NCBI GenBank assembly: GCA_958510875.1 | Contig: OY294067.1 | Location: 152,549,962-152,613,961 of the forward strand | Direction of reading: 5' to 3' | DNA: 64,000 nt | Source of the DNA: Endomychus coccineus | Taxonomy: Eukaryota; Arthropoda; Insecta; Coleoptera; Endomychidae | Notes under the pieces: model-generated | Told to the model about the DNA's origin: nothing | The model's database searches: none | The model's input: only the letters and a program-made list of their open reading frames with translations | Shown: piece after piece, positions 22,760 to 33,620 of the stretch | How the letters are laid out: every line of letters starts with the position of its first letter | How positions within the stretch are numbered: position 1 is the stretch's first letter | Translations under genes and position numbers: made by a program

Positions 22760-24550
22760 TGTAATATTCCGATGGATTATTACTTTTTGTTTTTGAGTTT
22801 GAGGCCTTTGAATATTTGATTTAATTAAAATTGAAAGTTTTATGAATTATTATATCTAGAAATAAACATGCGATATGTTAGATATGTCTATAGGCTACTG
22901 TAATCTGATGCCCCCTTTCCTGTAGCAATGACTCCATGCTTAACAAACGTAGCAAAATATTCGGTCAACGGTACTTGCTTTTTCTTGAGTCAGGAGAAGT
23001 CCACGTGGAGTTGAGACAAGCTGTCATGTACGATTATTTCGCCTAGCTAGATTCCTATTGGCTGCTTGTATAACTTATGGGTGGGCCATACTCCCGGTAT
23101 TCTAAGTTAAACATATTTTCTAAGCTTTGCGCGTGGGGTGGCCCCCCGCTTCAATGATTTCATAAAAACTAATTACTTTGAGGGAAAAAGACAGTTCTCA
23201 ACCACCTAGCCAGTTAGTTCTTAACCACCTACTTGTCGGTAAGTCCAGCTTGCTTTATGTCCACAGGGATTCTCCATTGTTGCATTAAGTCAAGTCATGT
23301 ATAAATCAAATCAATTAATATAATGTTTGTCCAGAATATACAAATCAAGTTCAAGAGATTTATAGAGATTAAATTAACAATACAACAAGGGTTATGCATC
23401 CCTAGGGCTGAAGCAGCGCTGGACTTGTTCGCGTCTTCCGCGACTCGCGTAAAGTTTTTGTTTCCTTATTTGAAATCATTTTGTGACAATTTCCCTATCA
23501 TACCAAATTTAATCCGATGTAGAAATCGAGTGTTTAAATCCTTTGTGCGTTCTACAAGGGAATCGAGAGAAAATTGTGTTAGTAGACCAACAGGGTAAGT
23601 GCATTTTCATTGCCAAAGAACAACTGTTATATTGACTTCAACCTCTGAATCGGCAATATAATATAATGTGGTTATTTAATCTTCAGATCATGCTCCGCCC
23701 GCCAATGTTTAATTTGTTAATATATATTTTTCCTGCCATTCAGGCTTAGTAGTGCTCAATTGTAATTCCGCTTATCGGAGATTACTTAGGGGAGATGATA
23801 GAGTATCATGTCGTTAGGTTTACCCCAGCTTACCAGAAAGGGAGGAATCCTTTAATTTTGAACATTATTCATCAATTATCGGTGTTATCGAGCGCGAAAT
23901 CGATCACTGTCCGGAGTTGTGCTAATTATTCTTTCATTTATTTCAACTCTCTAAAGAGAACATGGAAAAGAACTCGCTCGCTGGCGAAGGGGGTAGAACT
24001 AGCGACATTGATAATTTCCCAGGTTCCCACTTAGGAACAACCTGAACTTGACATCTTTTAAATTCATGTATCATTCCCATTGCTAAATTTTGGACTAATC
24101 TTATGATCGTTTGTTGGATTTTGATGTACGACTTTTTGTCAACTTTTTTTCAATATACATTTATTTATTATTTAATTATAGATATAAAGATATAAGTATA
24201 GGTAATTGTACGAGGTGGTCCCTTGGAAGGGATCGCGGCCTCATAGTCAAAAACAGCTTCTAGGTGGGCTGAAATATAGACCTAGTGGTGGCAGCTTCCA
24301 AAGAACCTTAAGGGTACACGGATCAACTAAGATCTCTGATACCCGAACAGGTTCCAACAACCAAATCTTAATTCATATAACACGTCGATGAGGTATTAAC
24401 GTTACCTGAAATAATACCCAGCCGACTGTTACAAGCAGTGAGATAGACTTTCAAGCCTATTCACTTATTTGGAAATATTAAATCTAGAGTAACCCCAGTT
24501 CAGATTTATTATTTATTATTTTAAATCAACACGCTTGGCTCACCGTTACA
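22760..24550 (+). repeat. Left LTR-A of the gypsy composite
   Basis: 1791 bases, begins TGTAATATTCCGATGG, ends GGCTCACCGTTACA. Strong direct match to 39,631-41,454, but with substitutions and indels (an extra cccctttcctgtag-like word near 22,911, and about 20 bases near 24,440 missing from the right copy), so the insertion is not recent. The segment tttcataaaaact near 23,158 followed by a cagttctcaacc repeat could be the core promoter; not proven. Confidence 0.9.
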
Positions 24551-25307
24551 TTTGGTGTTGCAGCGGTGATATTTTAGGTTCTTCCAAGCCTAAATACCAA
24601 GGTGATAATCCACGTCTTCGAAAAAATTTAGTAGTGACAGTTTCGGAAGTAACAAGACAAGCGATTGAGGTGTTTTGTTTTAAAGTGAGGTTATAACGCA
24701 AGGAAAATAACAGTGCGTATGGTGTTGAGAACATAGAACAGTAAAGTTAATAATTCCAGTAAATAGTAGGTCAGATTATTGAAAAGCACTGAGCGGCTGT
24801 GAAATCAGGCATAACAATTGAGATTTCGGAAATTATTTATTTCCAATTAGGAAGTTTTTGTTATCGTTAATAGCAACAAGGTAAAAACAACCTTTCACTT
24901 AGGGAACCGGATAAGGTTTCCGTATACCTTTTTATGGGAACGGATTCTTATCGGAAAGGGGTGTGACCATCAGAATAAATAGTATAGGTGCTTATCTTAT
25001 TTTTTTTATTATTCTTTTTCTTCTCTCCTAATTTGTTTTGTATTGCAGAGTCAACCTAAACAGATACAATTTTTGTTTTATAGGAACAATTCAAGCCAAG
25101 AAAATTTTTTTCTCCAACTTTCAACGCAGAATAAATCCACCAGTTTTATTTCATTTTTGAATTTCTTTTAAATTCAATTCAAAGAAGTAGCCGAAAGCTA
25201 ACGAGAGGTCAAATTTTTCTTTATTTTTGGGTGGTGTCTAGTAGTTGGTTTTCTGGTAGCGGAATCATCAGAGTTGAGAGAAGAGACCTACCCAATCCGG
25301 ATTTCAA
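24551..25307 (+). other. Gypsy primer-binding region and 5' leader
   Basis: Immediately after LTR-A the strand reads TTTGGTGTTGCAGCGGTGAT, a degraded form of the tRNA-Leu site seen intact after LTR-B. The remaining leader to the gag start is noncoding as far as I can read. Confidence 0.6.
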
Positions 25308-26170
25308 ATGAATCCTGCAGGTGTACCAGGCGCAACCCCTCCAGCCCCACTAGCAGCTTCATGGCCAAGTATGTCTTTAGGCATGGTTGCTGGGACAGTG
25401 GATCCCTTTTCAGGGAAGGGAAATGTAAAGGCCTATTTTGCCAAATTAGACCAAAGGTCTAAGCTGGATGGTTGGTCGGAAGAGAATACTTTGAAAATAC
25501 TAAAGTTCCGACTAGAAGGGGAAGCGTACACCTACTTCCAAGCGGATGCCAATTTGGATAATTTGGAATATGACGATTTCCGAGACAAGCTGATAGAGCG
25601 TTTTACGCCTCTACGAACGTCGAGGGAAAGCTTGGCTCAACCAGCCAAGTGCATCGTATTAAGCATTTCGGGAGGCAGGTCTTGGAAGACGATCTGATGG
25701 ATGCAGTGGAAGAGGAAATTCCGGGGTTAAGGAAGAATATTGAACGGAGTATGATTCACCAGTTTAAACAGGGCTTAAGGAAAGAATTGATGTAGCATAT
25801 CGTAACAGCATTAATGCGAGAACCAAGCCTCACTCTCAAAAAGGCTGAGGAAATGGCTAGGCAGGCAGAAAAAGTTGAGCTCCAGTTGAGATCAAGACCC
25901 TCAGCCACTCCTAGTTTGGCAGCACCACAACTGGAAAGAGTGCGATGTTATGGGTGCGGGGAAGAAGGGCATTATAAGCCTGACTGTCCAAATGAGGTCC
26001 GAGCGGGAACAACGAGGCAGCCCGCCACCTGTCTCAGATGCGGGAAGCCAGGCCACATCAGAAGAGGTTGTTGCGACGTCGGAACCTACGACCGAAGGAG
26101 TGAACCTGGAGGGGGTAGGAAGCCAAACACCGCACGACCCTCGGGGCAACCGAAACCGGCTTTAAACTAG
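25308..26170 (+). pseudogene. Gypsy gag (capsid region plus two CCHC knuckles)
   Basis: The frame starts MNPAGVPGATPPAP and carries the Gag capsid pattern GKGNVKAYFAKLDQ, LKILKFRLEGEAYTYFQADA and FRDKLIERFTPL. After a frameshift at about 25,680 and a stop at about 25,795 the second frame gives LTLKKAEEMARQAEKVEL and two zinc knuckles, CYGCGEEGHYKPDC (about 25,945) and CLRCGKPGHIRRGC (about 26,032). Gag packages the RNA and forms the particle. Start chosen as the first ATG before the proline-rich N-terminus. Confidence 0.85.
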
Positions 26171-26229
26171 CAAGACCTTGTCCGGAAGCTCCTAGGAGCA
26201 AGGTTACTAGTGGGGTTGAGGAGCAAGGG

Positions 26230-26674
26230 GAATGTACTTTGGTGAAGCGTCATGATAAAGGGAATGTTAACTTCAGGGCCATACAATCCTCAATGGAAAA
26301 AGGAACGAAGCCCACACCCAGGGTAGTAGTCCCTTGTGTAGGAGGCATAGGGTCATTCGGAGGACCCACTAACTTAGGGGTCCGATTGAACGGACAACGG
26401 TGCACTTTATGCATAGACACCGGATCTGCTCTCTCTCTCTCTCTCTCTTTTAAGAGAAAGTACCTACCGCTTGGTAGGCATTTCTGGAAAAGAGATGACC
26501 TTTTCCTCCCTGGTTCAATGCCAGGTTGAATACAGCAGATGGTGGCCCCGCCTATTGCAAGACTGGATGGTAGTAAAAAACCTCCCACTACATGCAGACG
26601 GTATTTTGGGCAGAGACTTTTTGAGCAAGTACAAAGCCGTCATTGACTATGCTCGTAACATTATCAGGATCTGA
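26230..26674 (+). pseudogene. Gypsy protease, frameshifted at a TC microsatellite
   Basis: GVRLNGQRCTLCIDTGSALS contains the DTGS retropepsin active site (about 26,385-26,440). It runs into a CT dinucleotide run (about 26,430-26,448) after which the frame is lost. The next frame resumes with LPLHADGILGRDFLSKYKAV, whose GILGRDFL is the conserved C-terminal protease motif. The slipped microsatellite is the evident cause of the break. Confidence 0.8.
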
Positions 26675-26683
26675 GGAATAACT

Positions 26684-27370
26684 ATGCCGCTTGTTATGGA
26701 CGTGCCCTATAAACGACAAGGTCAGGTGCTGGTGGCACCAAAACCGACAATACCTAGCACTGTCGCCACCCCGCTCGCTAAGCCAAAGCTTCAACAACCG
26801 CATGTTCCAACGACCTCAAAAGAAGCTCAATGCAGACCCTCTCGTTACTCTGATCCACCACCAGTGAAACCAACATACGCCCAGGTAGCTTCACTGCCTC
26901 TGCACAAACCATCCGATAGGTCCTTTCCATTGCATAAACCTCCACATATCGCGAAAATCAGTAAAGGCGATACACCGAAAGGCACGGGCAGAAATTCCGA
27001 AGAAGAACCGCCCTCCAAACGGCCATGTCACGTAAGTTTATGGGAAAGGGAATCTATACCTCCTCGAAGTGAAATCGAATGTTGGGGTAAGGTAGTAGGT
27101 GAAAAACCCACGGGAGAACTAGGAATGATTGAAGCCTTGGGTAAAGACCTGGGAGTGGGAGTACTGATCGCCATCGCGGTAGTACCATTCACCAAGAAAC
27201 TGAGAATTCGTCTCATGAATTTGAACAACTACGCGGTCCGACTAAGGGCAAAGACTGTGGTGGGCGCCCTATCTACTGGAGTGGAAGTTTTAAGCAAGGC
27301 TCAGAAGCAGGTCGAACCGGCTCGTCCGGCTCAGTTATGGTGTAGACCAGATTGGGTTAAAACTCAGTAA
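26684..27370 (+). pseudogene. Gypsy pol linker before RT
   Basis: A 228-codon open frame rich in Pro and Lys (KPTYAQVASLPLHKPSDRSF), then a more conserved block ERESIPPRSEIECWGKVVGE and LRIRLMNLNNYAVRLRAKTV. In gypsy-like elements such a spacer separates protease from RT. It ends at a stop at 27,368, and the RT palm that should follow is missing. Confidence 0.6.
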
Positions 27371-27634
27371 GTGGCATATGTTGAAACCAAAAGTAACCTA
27401 CTTAGGCCAAGAAATTTCCAAGGCGAGTGTAAGTCCTTTAACAGACAAGGTGTAAGCAATCAAGGATTTTCCCATTCCCACTAAGGTAAAAGAGGTGCGA
27501 GGATTTTTAGGCTTGGTAGGATGGTACCGGAAGTTTATCCCGCACTTCGCTGAGCCAGCGGCCCCACTTACGGAGTTAACCAAGAAGGACGTGAAGTTTA
27601 TAATCACGGAACAGGTGCTGGGGTCCATTACAGC
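27371..27634 (+). pseudogene. Gypsy RT thumb remnant; RT palm deleted
   Basis: Two frames give KVTYLGQEISKASVSPLTDK, a stop, AIKDFPIPTKVKEVRGFLGL and VGWYRKFIPHFAEPAAPLTE. This is the thumb and connection region of gypsy RT (YLG..I......K..AI..FP.P...K.VR.FLGL.GYYR.FI). None of the fingers or palm, including the YxDD box, is present between 27,370 and here, a loss of several hundred bases. Confidence 0.8.
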
Positions 27635-28723
27635 TTGAAGGAGGCTTTGACCTTGGAAAGCGTGCTGATCCATTCAAATTTTAAGGAACCGTTTATCCTA
27701 TCAACGGATGCGTCAGGAACAGGGATCGCCGCTGTGTTAAGCCAAAGGGTCGATGGGCACGAACGGCCTGTAGCTTTTTCAAGCAGGAAATTGACCGGCG
27801 CGGAGACCAGGTACACGGTCACGGAATTGGAATGCCTCGCAGTTGTATTTGGAGTGAGGCACTACAGGTGTTTTCTGTACGAAAAGAAATTTGAGATTGT
27901 GACGGACCACATTTCACTCAAGTGGCTGTTGTCACTGAAGGATCCCACCTCAAAATTGGGACGGTGGCCGATCTTACTATCGGAGTACTACATAGAGGTC
28001 ATACACCGACCTGGGAAAAAGCACGGGAAGGTAGACGCCTTAAGTCGGATCTACGAAAGCCCGGATTGGGACTTTGAGATGGACCGATGTCTACAGGACA
28101 TAACAGGAAAGCAGGTCGGGGGTAGATCAGTAGATAACGTTGAAGGAGGTCTGTTTGAAGCCCCAGAGAAATTCGCTTTGGCTCACTGTGTGGGCGCGGA
28201 TTTCGGCATGTCCCAGGGAGTTGCCCTACAATTTCAGGAGGCTTTTGGAAACACCTACCCGCTGACGAAACAGAATAAGAAGGTGGGAGAGGTTGCCAGT
28301 ATGGAAGTCCAAGGGCGCCTCACGTTACACATGGTCACCAAGGACATAAGCACCGATAAGCCCACGGAACGATCCGTGTTCCAAGCCCTCTGGAACCTTA
28401 GACAGTTATGTTTGGAAAAAGGGGTTTTATGGTTAGCTATGCCACGAATCGCGTGCGGGTTAGACGGGTTAGATTGGGGAGTTATTGGGCCAATGATAGA
28501 GTGGATGTTCGGTCACACGCCCATTAAGGTTAGGATTCATGTGTTGGACAAGTCGAGGACTGCGGAAAAGACGGGGATATGTCTTACCGCGCAGCATAGG
28601 GACAGGTGCTGTGTCCAATTAGTAAAGGATTTAGAGATATGTTTGACAAGCACCGAGGTAGAACCTATATGGGGTGGGGCAGATATAGTAGTAGCCCAGA
28701 AAAATGACAAGTTTTGTGCCTAA
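27635..28723 (+). CDS. Gypsy pol: RNase H fused to an OARD1/TARG1-like macro domain (362 codons, open)
   Basis: Residues about 18-138 are gypsy RNase H: FILSTDASGTGIAAVLSQ, LECLAVVFGVRHYRCFLY, EIVTDHISLKWLL, HRPGKKHGKVDALSR. Residues about 170-304 are a macro domain of the OARD1/TARG1 and Poa1p type: GGLFEAPEKFALAHCVGADF, GMSQGVALQFQEAFG, QNKKVGEVA, MVTKDISTDKPT, WLAMPRIACGLDGLDW. The Lys at residue 236 and Asp at 277 fall at the two catalytic positions of TARG1, which removes ADP-ribose from acidic residues. The tail VQLVKDLEICLTSTEVEPIW leads to the integrase. The frame is open from 27,635 to a stop at 28,721, though neighbours are broken. The position resembles that of dUTPase in lentiviral pol. 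The true start lies upstream in the RT. Confidence 0.85.
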   Translation: MKEALTLESVLIHSNFKEPFILSTDASGTGIAAVLSQRVDGHERPVAFSSRKLTGAETRYTVTELECLAVVFGVRHYRCFLYEKKFEIVTDHISLKWLLSLKDPTSKLGRWPILLSEYYIEVIHRPGKKHGKVDALSRIYESPDWDFEMDRCLQDITGKQVGGRSVDNVEGGLFEAPEKFALAHCVGADFGMSQGVALQFQEAFGNTYPLTKQNKKVGEVASMEVQGRLTLHMVTKDISTDKPTERSVFQALWNLRQLCLEKGVLWLAMPRIACGLDGLDWGVIGPMIEWMFGHTPIKVRIHVLDKSRTAEKTGICLTAQHRDRCCVQLVKDLEICLTSTEVEPIWGGADIVVAQKNDKFCA

Positions 28724-28726
28724 GTA

Positions 28727-29757
28727 GTGAGGAATTCAGACCCCGAGGCAGGGGAGGGTAACGGATACCGATTGTCCCAGAGTAGTCTTTTGTATCAGGT
28801 AGTGAACAACGGATCCGAGCGACTCGTCATACCCCAGAGTTGGGTACCGAGAGAAATGCACGACTACCACGATGTGGCATACATCGGCCATCCAGGGCAG
28901 TATAAAATTTGGCAGTTGATGCGTCAGAGACTGTTCTGGCCGGCAATGAGGAAAGACATAATTAGGTAATGCGGAAGATGCCACCGGTGTAACCAACGGA
29001 AAACGTCACCTCATTTAGGAAAAGCACCCTTGCAAAGATTTTCTGAAGTATGCGAGCCTTTCGAGAAAACAGCAATGAATATTGTGGGGCCGTTGGTGAG
29101 GTCCGATAATCAAAATCGGTACATGCCAACTTCCAGGACCACTTTACAAAGTACATCGAGATCGTGCCAATTCCTGATCAGACGGCAAATACCGTAGCAC
29201 GGGTGCTTGTAGAGCGCGTCGTTCTGCGCCACTCCGCACCGAAGGTCCTTATTTCGGATCAAGGCTCTAACTTTATGTCCGCTGTTATGAAGGAAGTCTG
29301 TAAGATACTAGGGATTGAACAGTGTCGTACTTCCCCCTTTCATCTACAGACGAATGGAGGTCTGGAAAGGGCGCACCGAGTGATAAAGGATATCTTGTCT
29401 CATCACGTGGGCAAGGATCGGTCGGATTGGGACACGTGGGTACCTTATTTAGCTTTCGCGTATAATACGCAGCTACACACTTCCACCGGATTTAGTCCAT
29501 TTTTCCTGCTATACGGTCGAGATGCAGTGTTCCCCACGGAATTAGAGAAGAATAGACTACGTTATGATAGTGCCGTGAACTATGCGGCCGAACTTTTGGG
29601 AAGATGGAATAAAGTATATCCGGAAGTGAAACGGAACATGGCAGTAGCGTCCGATTATCGAGAGCAGCAATATAACAAGACCGCCAAGTCCCGGAGATGT
29701 CGCCTCGGCGACTTGGTCTATGTGAGGGACGTAACGCAGTTGCGAGGCCTCAGCTAA
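28727..29757 (+). pseudogene. Gypsy integrase, broken, first catalytic Asp replaced
   Basis: N-terminal HHCC finger: MHDYHDVAYIGHPGQYKIW, a stop at about 28,967, then CGRCHRC. Core: FEKTAMNIVGPLV shows Asn where the family has the first catalytic Asp (about 29,075). After a frameshift near 29,125, VLISDQGSNF holds the second Asp (about 29,258) and TNGGLERAHRVIKD the Glu (about 29,360). AFAYNTQLHTSTGFSPFFLL and YGRDAVFPTELE follow. Integrase joins the cDNA to host DNA. Stops, a shift and the Asp-to-Asn change make this copy inactive. Confidence 0.85.
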
Positions 29758-30186
29758 TAGCTGATGAATAAGTGGGAAGGGCCTTTTCGAGTACTAGAGC
29801 AGACCGGGCCGGTAAACTATAGGGTTCGATTATTAGGAGCAAGAAAAGATGCCGTGGTGCATATCAATCGCATGAAACCCTATTTAGGGGTCGAGGAAGG
29901 GGATGAAGAGAAAGAATATACGGAGGAAGAGATCAGACGAGCTAATGAGCAACTCAGAACGCCTGAAGTGAGTCCCACTGCCGGAGAAAACTCCGGAGTA
30001 GAGGACTACATCTATCGATTACCCCATCCCCCGGCGAATTCACCGGACCCGGCGGAACCAAGGCCGGACGTCAGGAGACTAGATCGGCAACATCAAGACA
30101 TTACGGACACTCCCATCGCTCTTCGACGCCCCAAGCGTATTAGGCGACCACCATCGTGGTATCAAGCTTGTGTCGATAGGAGATAG
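29758..30186 (+). pseudogene. Gypsy integrase C-terminal module and pol end
   Basis: After two stops at 29,755-29,760 the frame continues NKWEGPFRVLEQTGPVNYRV and VVHINRMKPYLG, the GPF/Y-type module found at gypsy integrase C-termini. An acidic tail follows, ending in a basic RRPKRIRRPPSWYQ segment before the stop at 30,184. Confidence 0.75.
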
Positions 30187-31237
30187 GGGGTTAGGAGGGA
30201 ACATGGCAACGAGCGGCTAGCATCAAGCGACCAGGCTGCGAGTTTGAAAGCGTGAATGAATGGGGATCACATGGTCAGAGGTGTTATCGATTATGGTGGG
30301 GCCTAGGTCCGATATACTGCGACTGTCCTTCCCCTCTAATCTTCCCGAAACCACTCCATGGACGGCGAGGATAACATGTGTGACTGTGGGCGTCACGGAT
30401 TGAATGGGGCATTGAAAAGAAAACGATACACGTTTTCCTTTTATTAATTTTTTTTAACAGTATAATAATAATACTAATATGAAATAATGATATAATAATA
30501 ATAATAAAATGAAATAATGATAATATTGATAATAATAATAATAATGTGAACCCCGCCTGGTAATAGTTACTCAGTTCGCCATCTTGGAGGACTCAGTAAT
30601 CTTCTCTGCCTCGTTCCGTTTTAGTATATGTACCACCGAAGCGATTGAAAGCTTCCTCCTCCCATTATTCCCGTTCAGTATTTTACTTTCTTGGGTTGTT
30701 TCTTTGTACCCTCTACTTCGATTCCCATCAAGCCATCCATCTTGTAGCCGATGGAAATCATTTCTGGACAATAGTCCGCCAGACTTCAGTAAACTCGGAA
30801 TCGTTATGATTGCCGTTTGTAAATGTGGGTCGATGTATAAATCGAGAGGAATTAGTGAAATTCAGACTACCAGAAGATAAGACAAATAAGAGCAGCCTTC
30901 ACTATAAGCCGGAAACCTCTGGAAAGTGGTATTAATCTTTCAGCCTCCGTGGCTGCAGCACCCTGTGAACGGGACCACTGCGCCAGAGGGTAGAGGATCT
31001 TAATTGAGGGACAGTTGGATCCCTCCCATGTATCAATGAGATAACATAACCCTAGGGAAAGAGAAAGGGAATTGAGTAAGTCCTAGGAAAATGAAAAGTT
31101 GGCAACAATATAGCCAGTCATTCACAGACCTTTAGATGGTCGGGAAACTTATAGAGATAATACGCCTTTTTTTGTTTTCGTATTCCTTTGGTTGTTTGAT
31201 AACCAATTTTATGTTATCACCAATAAGGTAATGGGGT
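30187..31237. other. Gypsy pol-env spacer with AAT-rich microsatellite
   Basis: About 1 kb. An ATA/AAT repeat runs from about 30,465 to 30,545. The open frame 30,584-30,880 is not recognised. In envelope-bearing gypsy elements env is made from a spliced RNA; a possible acceptor (tctttcag near 30,935-30,942) is visible but unproven. Confidence 0.5.
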
Positions 31238-33283
31238 TTGCTGGTTCAGGGGTATGTCACAATAAAGGTGAATGATTCTAAAATTTTTTTTGTGATCTCT
31301 TCCCTTTTCTCGGGATCTGTTTCAGAGTGCCTGGTGATGATACTACTAACCCGAATGGGTAATGGGTTGATCGTGTACGACTGTGAAGGAGACTGGTTGA
31401 ACACAGCGATGGTTTCACTGAAGACGGTGACACCCTGCCCGGATCCAATCACAGAATATAAGGAAGAAGCGGGCAGAATCCAAGTGTTACAACAAAGGGA
31501 TTACGGACAAAGATACGTACGCGCCTGTCTGGTAGAGGTCACAAGGACAATCTCGCATTTCGGCATGCACAGTCACTCTTCGGTGGTAGCATATGGATTA
31601 TCAAACTACATATTTAAACTAGGAGCGGAAAAATGTAACGAAGCTCATTCGTTTCAATCCTTACAAAGTCATGGACATATCATAAACAAACTGACGTTGA
31701 ATGTTACTACATATGCGGCCATGACCCATTTCGGATCCGCACAAGCGGACGGGTCATGCATAGGCAGCGGATTTTCAGAAGATGGTCAAACATGGGCATC
31801 AGTGGTGGTGTTGGCCAATGTCAAAATCATCCTTCGAGACTATTGGGCTACGGTAACATTGGAGATAAACGAAATCGCTCTAGCTGGAGGTATCACTTGC
31901 AACTATCTGAAGAAATACTGTATGGATTCGACTTATGGCGAAACTACGTGGAATATAGATTCACTAGGGACTTGCAAGAGTGATTTAGTATCACCTGGTG
32001 AGGAGTAAGCAAGGAGATGTATATGTTGTAGTAGAGCGCGCCGACAAATTGTTCGCGCTAGCTCTGATCTCACTTACGGAACACTGTGGTCACGAAGTTT
32101 GGCAGACCGAACACCCGAAACTACTAGTTCGAAACATCAGCAGCCTGCCGCTCACTAAGGCAGCGGAAAATATAGAGGTAGTGAATGTGGATCTGCTATA
32201 TTATGTTAACAGCAAGCTCCTCTACATCGAGCAGTCATCCAAACACAGCTGGGCCAGAATGTATGCCGACACGATTCACCGGAGATGCCTGATACGCCGA
32301 GAGATTTGGCAAAATCAGTTAGCCACCGTATTGCATGCCCGCGAAGATGTAGGATGGACAATAAAGAAGGAACCGGGATATCTGGGAAATGTGCTACGGG
32401 AGATAATATATTTAGTCCAATGTAGACCCCGACCAGCCGTACTGCGGAGGACCGAACAGTGCTTCAACGAACTTCCTATCACTGTTAACAACCAGAGTAA
32501 ATTCATGGCACCATTGACCTACGTCATCCAAAATGTAGCTGTTCAAATAGAATGTAATAGCCTTATGCCACCATTGTACCAAGTCGAGGGAACCTGGATT
32601 GGCCTCTCCCCACTACCACTGACGAGTCTTATACCACTGACCATTGAGATTGAAGCAGAGGACCAATTGAAGTTCCAACCGATCAAGCTGATTAGTGCAG
32701 GGAGACTTTACACATCCGAGGACTTGAGGAAAAGCCAACGGAACCTGATCTTCGGTAGGGAGAGAGATGCAGTCCAAACGATGATTGCGCGACGGGTATC
32801 CAGTATGGAGTCTCTGGGTACCACACTCTCAAACTATTCAGCAAGGAAGAAGTTACCAGTCTCGTCAGATCCACCGTCCGACAGATATGGGGTTGGTTCG
32901 GAAGCGTAGGGACCATCATGAACGGGCTGTTGGGCCTATACTGTATATTCCGATTGGTGGAGTTCGTTGTTGGTGTCGGCCTAAATGGATGGAACCTGTA
33001 CCAACTATTCGGATGGAGTCTACATCTGTTCGCATGTTTATGGAACACCCTCACCACCTTCCTAGTCAACCGACATGACTCCCATGGAAGCCCAGGGGAT
33101 GCCGTTCCATCCGCTCCATCAACCGACATCACCCCCATGGAACCAGAGGCAGCCGCAAATTCCACCGCCGCCCATGCGATGTATCCAATCCTCCACTGGA
33201 CAGAACGCGAGGGAAGACGATCAGCAGCCGGCTCGTTGTACGGCAGGTCCATGTCCAGTCTCCAAGAGCGTCCTGGTATGTGA
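31238..33283 (+). pseudogene. Envelope-like glycoprotein of chuvirus type, frameshifted
   Basis: Three overlapping frames (31,238-32,008; 31,998-32,909; 32,918-33,283) form one envelope-like reading. The N-terminal part has a hydrophobic leader, then VYDCEGDWLN, RYVRACLVEV and a FGMHSHSSVV motif characteristic of chuvirus glycoproteins. The middle has several paired Cys and CFNELPITVNNQS. The C-terminal frame has a hydrophobic membrane segment (LLGLYCIFRLVEFVVGVGL, about 32,925-32,985) and a Pro-rich tail. Capture of chuvirus-like glycoproteins by insect LTR elements is established. Breaks: a shift near 32,000 and another near 32,840, so no full-length product. Confidence 0.7.
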
Positions 33284-33573
33284 AACCATCGAGTGACAGT
33301 GCGGGTTAGTGCGTAAAAATTCAATCCGAAAAAGTGTTTTGACAATATGGAACCAGAAGTAGACTTTCTCTGTGTGTTTAGCTTGGAAAGATTATATTGT
33401 TGCAGTCATGTGGTGAATCCACATGAATATGTTAAATAGAATTTAGGTTATTGAGAAGTCCAATCGGACTGATGATCATATAAACGAGCGTAAAGGTGGG
33501 TCTAGTGCCCCTAGATTCCCACGCTGGTCAGAACTAGGTAGATGGATCAGAATACATAACCGATTGTAGAAAG

Positions 33574-33620
33574 GAGCTTGGTTCCTTTTGAACTCCGCTC
33601 TTTCTTTAAGATGAGGGTGA
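33574..33620 (+). promoter_or_regulatory. Stem-loop and polypurine tract before LTR-B
   Basis: GAGC..GTTC at 33,574-33,584 can pair with GAAC..GCTC ending at 33,600. The purine run aagatgagggtga then abuts LTR-B. The same arrangement, with different but still paired bases, occurs before the right LTR-A. Confidence 0.6.

Noticed and set aside
30584..30880. 98-codon open frame between gypsy pol and env
   Set aside because: No recognisable motif; composition fits noncoding sequence beside an AAT microsatellite.
32692..33345. 217-codon minus-strand open frame over the envelope region
   Set aside because: It is antisense to a clear envelope reading with membrane segment; a shadow frame.
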